Assembly: GCA_036508635.1 (NCBI GenBank)
Contig: DATCGY010000306.1
Span: 1 to 9,439, forward strand
From: FEN-727 sp036508635
GTDB lineage: Bacteria > Actinomycetota > Geothermincolia > Fen-727 > Anoxymicrobiaceae
Direction of reading: 5' to 3'
Length of the DNA stretch: 9,439 nt
Numbering within the stretch: the first letter of the stretch is position 1; every line of letters begins with the position of its first letter. The notes below the pieces were generated by a model. It was not told the DNA's origin. It saw only the letters and a list, made by a program, of their open reading frames with translations, and made no database searches. The translations under genes were made by a program, and so were the position numbers. Of the stretch, positions 7,262-9,439 are shown piece after piece.

Positions 7262-7290
7262 ATGACAAAACGGGCAGTTTGCGATAGTTT
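7262..7290 (+). promoter_or_regulatory. Weak candidate promoter for the sugar-nucleotide enzyme gene
   Basis: ATGACA (five of six to the -35 consensus) is separated by 17 bases from TAGTTT, which keeps the most conserved first, second and last bases of a -10. It would give a leader of about 90 bases containing the hairpin at 7301-7324. The match is modest and could be chance. Confidence 0.3.
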
Positions 7291-7300
7291 GATAGTCGCC

Positions 7301-7324
7301 GTGCGGCGGTACCGTCCGCCGCAC
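7301..7324 (+). other. GC-rich hairpin in the leader of the sugar-nucleotide enzyme gene
   Basis: A perfect 9-bp inverted repeat, GTGCGGCGG and CCGCCGCAC, encloses a 6-base loop. It has no adjoining T run, so it is not a standard terminator. It lies between the candidate promoter and the gene, 65 bases before the ATG, and could be an RNA structure or a binding site for a dimeric regulator serving either divergent transcript. Confidence 0.45.
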
Positions 7325-7389
7325 CAACCATGAATACCGCTTTTTGCCCGCGCGGCCGCGCTGGCCGTTTGTTGGAGGAGACCGAGTAG

Positions 7390-8334
7390 ATGTCCGAATC
7401 CGAAAAACGAGTCCTTGTCACTGGTGGCGCCGGCTTTATCGGGTCCCACCTGTGCGATTCACTGTTGGAAGGGGGCTACAAGGTCGTATGCCTGGACAAC
7501 CTCGCTACGGGTGATCGGCGGAACATCGCCGGTGCCCTGGAGAACGACGCGTTCTCTTTCGAGCAGGCGGACGTGTGCGACCCATTCGACTTCGATGTCG
7601 ATTTTGTATTTCACATGGCGAGCCCCGCCAGCCCGGTTGATTATCACGCGATGCAGGTTGAGACCATGCGCGCTAACTCTCTCGGTACGCTCAACTGCCT
7701 CGAGCTTGCGAAGCGCCGCGAATGCAGGCTGCTCCTCGCTTCGACTTCCGAGGTGTACGGCGACCCGCAGATCTCCCCCCAGGACGAGTCGTATTTCGGG
7801 CACGTAAACCCCGTTGGGCCGCGCTCTTGCTACGACGAGGGCAAGCGGTTCGCCGAAGCACTCTGCAAAGCCTACGAACGAGAGGCGGGGCTCGACGTCG
7901 TGATCGTAAGGATATTCAACACATATGGACCCCGGATGAGGGAGAATGACGGCAGGGTCATCCCGAACTTCATCTGCCAGGCATTCGACGAGAAGCCGCT
8001 GACGATCTACGGTGACGGCAGCCAGACGCGGAGCTTCTGTCACGTCAGAGACATGGTCCGCGGGCTGATGCTCGCCATGTTCCGCCAGGAGGCCGGCGGC
8101 CAGGTGATCAACCTCGGAAATCCCAACGAGATGAGGATCATCGACCTCGCCGGCCGAATAAGACAGAAGATCTCGTCCGCTTCGGAGATGGCGTTCGAGC
8201 AGCTGCCCCAGGACGACCCCCTGCAGAGGAAACCCGATATCTCGAGGGCGATGTCGATGCTGGGTTGGGCGCCCGAGGTCGACGTCGAGCAAGGGCTCGA
8301 CGACGTGATCTCGTGGTTCAGGGAGAACCGGTAA
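7390..8334 (+). CDS. UDP-glucuronate decarboxylase-like NAD-dependent epimerase/dehydratase
   Basis: Extended short-chain dehydrogenase, 314 residues, most likely converting UDP-glucuronate to UDP-xylose with tightly bound NAD for surface polysaccharide synthesis. The start at ATG 7390 has GGAGGAG (7374-7380) with 9 bases spacing. The Rossmann motif is Gly12-x2-Gly15-x2-Gly18 in TGGAGFIGSH. Decarboxylase-type signatures are HMASPASPVDY, TSEVYGDP with Glu121, GPRSCYDEGKRFAEAL with catalytic Tyr148 and Lys152, RIFNTYGPRM, and DDPLQRKPDI with Arg280. The Glu and Arg are those that UXS and ArnA-type decarboxylases need, which favours decarboxylase over plain epimerase. Related dTDP-glucose dehydratases and UDP-galactose epimerases are less likely. 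No glycosyltransferase is nearby to confirm the pathway. A thioesterase gene follows after 5 bases. Confidence 0.9.
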   Translation: MSESEKRVLVTGGAGFIGSHLCDSLLEGGYKVVCLDNLATGDRRNIAGALENDAFSFEQADVCDPFDFDVDFVFHMASPASPVDYHAMQVETMRANSLGTLNCLELAKRRECRLLLASTSEVYGDPQISPQDESYFGHVNPVGPRSCYDEGKRFAEALCKAYEREAGLDVVIVRIFNTYGPRMRENDGRVIPNFICQAFDEKPLTIYGDGSQTRSFCHVRDMVRGLMLAMFRQEAGGQVINLGNPNEMRIIDLAGRIRQKISSASEMAFEQLPQDDPLQRKPDISRAMSMLGWAPEVDVEQGLDDVISWFRENR

Positions 8335-8339
8335 CCGCC

Positions 8340-8801
8340 ATGGATCCCAACGAGAGGTTCTGGGACGAAACCACCGGCGCCGAAGAAGAAGACCGGTATC
8401 GCGAGATAATCCGCGAGCGAGTCGAGAACTCCCCCTTCTACCAGCTTATCGGCATGGAAATAACGGGGCTCGGCCCGGGTTGGGCCACGTTCAAGATGCC
8501 AACCGGAAAGCATCTCCTCAACATCGGTGGGATAGTACACGGGGGAGCAATCACTTCCATCGCCGACGCCGCGTCGGGCGTAGCGCTCGCGACGCTACTC
8601 GAGAAGTTCAGGGAGCGCCCCATTACAATAGAGCTGAAGATCAATTTTTGCGCTCCGGTGGTAGAGGGCCTTATCGAAGCGCGGGGCTCGGTCATCCAGA
8701 AGGGCGGCCGCATCGCAGTCTGCGAGGTGGATGTCACCGAAGGCGAGCGCCTGGTCGCCAAGGGGATGTCAACCTACATGATCCTGAGTGTCACTGACTG
8801 A
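8340..8801 (+). CDS. PaaI-like hotdog-fold acyl-CoA thioesterase
   Basis: A 153-residue single hotdog-domain protein expected to hydrolyse acyl-CoA or aryl-CoA thioesters in the cytoplasm. After about 35 charged residues, the hotdog domain carries GIVHGGAITSIADAASG: His67-Gly68-Gly69 and, nine residues on, Asp76, the exact spacing of the PaaI active site. The central strand ITIELKINFCAPVVEG and the closing MSTYMIL strand also fit the family. I chose ATG 8340, five bases after the preceding stop codon. An upstream TTG at 8265 would force a 75-base overlap and an arginine-rich extension foreign to the family. GGGAG at 8321-8325 lies rather far upstream, so translation probably depends on coupling to the preceding gene. 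No phenylacetate or other CoA pathway gene is present, so the substrate is unknown. Confidence 0.9.
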   Translation: MDPNERFWDETTGAEEEDRYREIIRERVENSPFYQLIGMEITGLGPGWATFKMPTGKHLLNIGGIVHGGAITSIADAASGVALATLLEKFRERPITIELKINFCAPVVEGLIEARGSVIQKGGRIAVCEVDVTEGERLVAKGMSTYMILSVTD

Positions 8802-8810
8802 ACCGGCGTT

Positions 8811-9068
8811 TTAGGGGTCCGAAGCGGCAGGTAGCCACTCTTTTTCGATCTCCCAGAAGTCAGAGACGTAGTAGTAGGTCAACCTGAAAATCCCGCCGTC
8901 ACGGTCGAGCACGCGCCACACCTGACGCGTCATGCCCTCCATTCCCTCGCGCTCCTCGAGCCAGGTGCCGACTATCCTTTGGACGACATGACGGTCTTCG
9001 CCCGTAAAGAACTCCAGTGGAACGTTAGCGTAGCTGCAGCCGCTGTGAGCAATGACACGGTGCTCCAA
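8811..9068 (-). CDS. Small protein of unknown function downstream of ino1
   Basis: I do not recognise this 85-residue protein. It starts at TTG 9068, supported by GGAGGG four bases upstream; the frame is open only 14 codons further back with no better start. There is no signal peptide or membrane helix. The C-terminal half is rich in aromatic residues and alternates like beta-strands: RQVWRVLDRDGGIFRLTYYY then a DFWEIEKEW ending. This W..V..GG.F.L.Y..W pattern loosely recalls small actinobacterial beta-barrel proteins such as those in the DUF6504 group, but that is a guess from memory. It lies 50 bases behind the inositol-phosphate synthase stop on the same strand, so is probably co-transcribed. 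It ends 9 bp from the convergent thioesterase gene. Confidence 0.7.
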   Translation of the reverse strand: MEHRVIAHSGCSYANVPLEFFTGEDRHVVQRIVGTWLEEREGMEGMTRQVWRVLDRDGGIFRLTYYYVSDFWEIEKEWLPAASDP

Positions 9069-9118
9069 GGCGCCCTCCGCGAGCAGGTCCCGACAGTTTT
9101 CGGTGAGCCGCTACGGCG

Positions 9119-9439
9119 TTAGTCGTTTACCTGGTCCGGCAGCTCTTCGAGCTCTTTCCCGTTACCCATCTCGGCGGTGGTCATGAGGCCCCTGTCATCG
9201 CCGCGGATAAACGCCTCGGTCATGTCTCGCGCCTCGGTGTCGGAGAACTGCACCGGCGGTGACTTCATGAAGTAGGCGGCCGGTCCCATAAGGGCGCCCG
9301 ACATACCCCTTTCCATAGCGACCTTGCAGCACCGCAGCGCGTCTATGACTATGCCGGCGGAGTTTGGTGAGTCCCAGACCTCGAGCTTGATCTCCATGTT
9401 GAGCGGAACGTCGCCAAAAGCCTTGCCCTCGCAGCGGAT
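9119..9439 (-). CDS. ino1: Myo-inositol-1-phosphate synthase, C-terminal part (continues past right edge)
   Basis: The frame is open to the last base and the visible 106 residues are the end of an inositol-phosphate synthase, which makes 1L-myo-inositol 1-phosphate from glucose 6-phosphate using NAD. Diagnostic blocks are FGDVPLNMEIKLEVWDSPNS, then AGIVIDALRCCKVAMERGM, then AYFMKSPPVQFSDTEARDM and TEAFIRG. These closely resemble the end of the actinobacterial enzyme. An internal ATG at 9397 is not the start, since the conserved FGDVPLN block lies before it. About 20 mostly polar, acidic residues follow the usual end point near EAFIRG. In actinobacteria the product feeds phosphatidylinositol, mycothiol or compatible-solute synthesis; which applies here cannot be seen. 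Confidence 0.93.
   Translation of the reverse strand: MRCEGKAFGDVPLNMEIKLEVWDSPNSAGIVIDALRCCKVAMERGMSGALMGPAAYFMKSPPVQFSDTEARDMTEAFIRGDDRGLMTTAEMGNGKELEELPDQVND

Noticed and set aside
7350..7361. 12-base palindrome GCGCGGCCGCGC before the sugar-nucleotide gene
   Set aside because: Short self-complementary G/C runs are frequent at this base composition, and there is no second copy in the intergenic region.
8265..8339. Upstream TTG start giving a 178-residue thioesterase
   Set aside because: It would overlap the preceding gene by 70 bases and add an arginine-rich segment absent from hotdog thioesterases. ATG 8340 fits the family and spacing.

Overview
This is a GC-rich bacterial chromosomal window with ten recognisable protein-coding genes, tightly packed. 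No tRNA, rRNA, CRISPR array, insertion sequence or phage gene was seen. The gene mix suggests a Gram-positive (monoderm) bacterium: a secreted coiled-coil NlpC/P60 hydrolase of the CwlO/PcsB type, and an inositol-phosphate synthase whose C-terminus resembles the actinobacterial Ino1. A deep-branching, pilus-bearing actinobacterial lineage is my best guess. It is an inference from gene content, not a placement.

Left part, + strand (1-3359): an exported peptidoglycan hydrolase runs in from the left edge and ends at a clear hairpin terminator. A zinc-dependent deacetylase of the histone deacetylase/AcuC family follows, then a PilT-type pilus retraction ATPase with a TTG start. Converging on pilT across 151 bp is a membrane-bound GAF-GGDEF diguanylate cyclase (3511-4968, - strand). 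Its catalytic and inhibitory motifs are intact and its GAF domain is cysteine-rich.

Middle, - strand (5067-7187): a two-gene operon of alpha/beta hydrolases. The first is anchored by an N-terminal membrane segment, and the second is a soluble esterase of the Est30/COG1647 type. Each has a full Ser-Asp-His triad. The operon is divergent from the next block across a 202-bp intergenic region holding promoter candidates and a GC-rich hairpin.

Right part: on the + strand, a UDP-glucuronate decarboxylase-like sugar-nucleotide enzyme (7390-8334) is followed 5 bp later by a PaaI-like hotdog thioesterase (8340-8801). Converging on them is the end of a myo-inositol-1-phosphate synthase gene that enters from the right edge, followed by an 85-residue protein I cannot identify.

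Most of this is ordinary housekeeping and envelope-related content, and I found no clear new defence or mobile system. The points most worth checking are two genes that appear to be transcribed leaderless from promoters placed identically relative to their ATG, the cysteine cluster in the GAF domain, the divergent retraction motif of the PilT protein, and the unknown small protein behind ino1.
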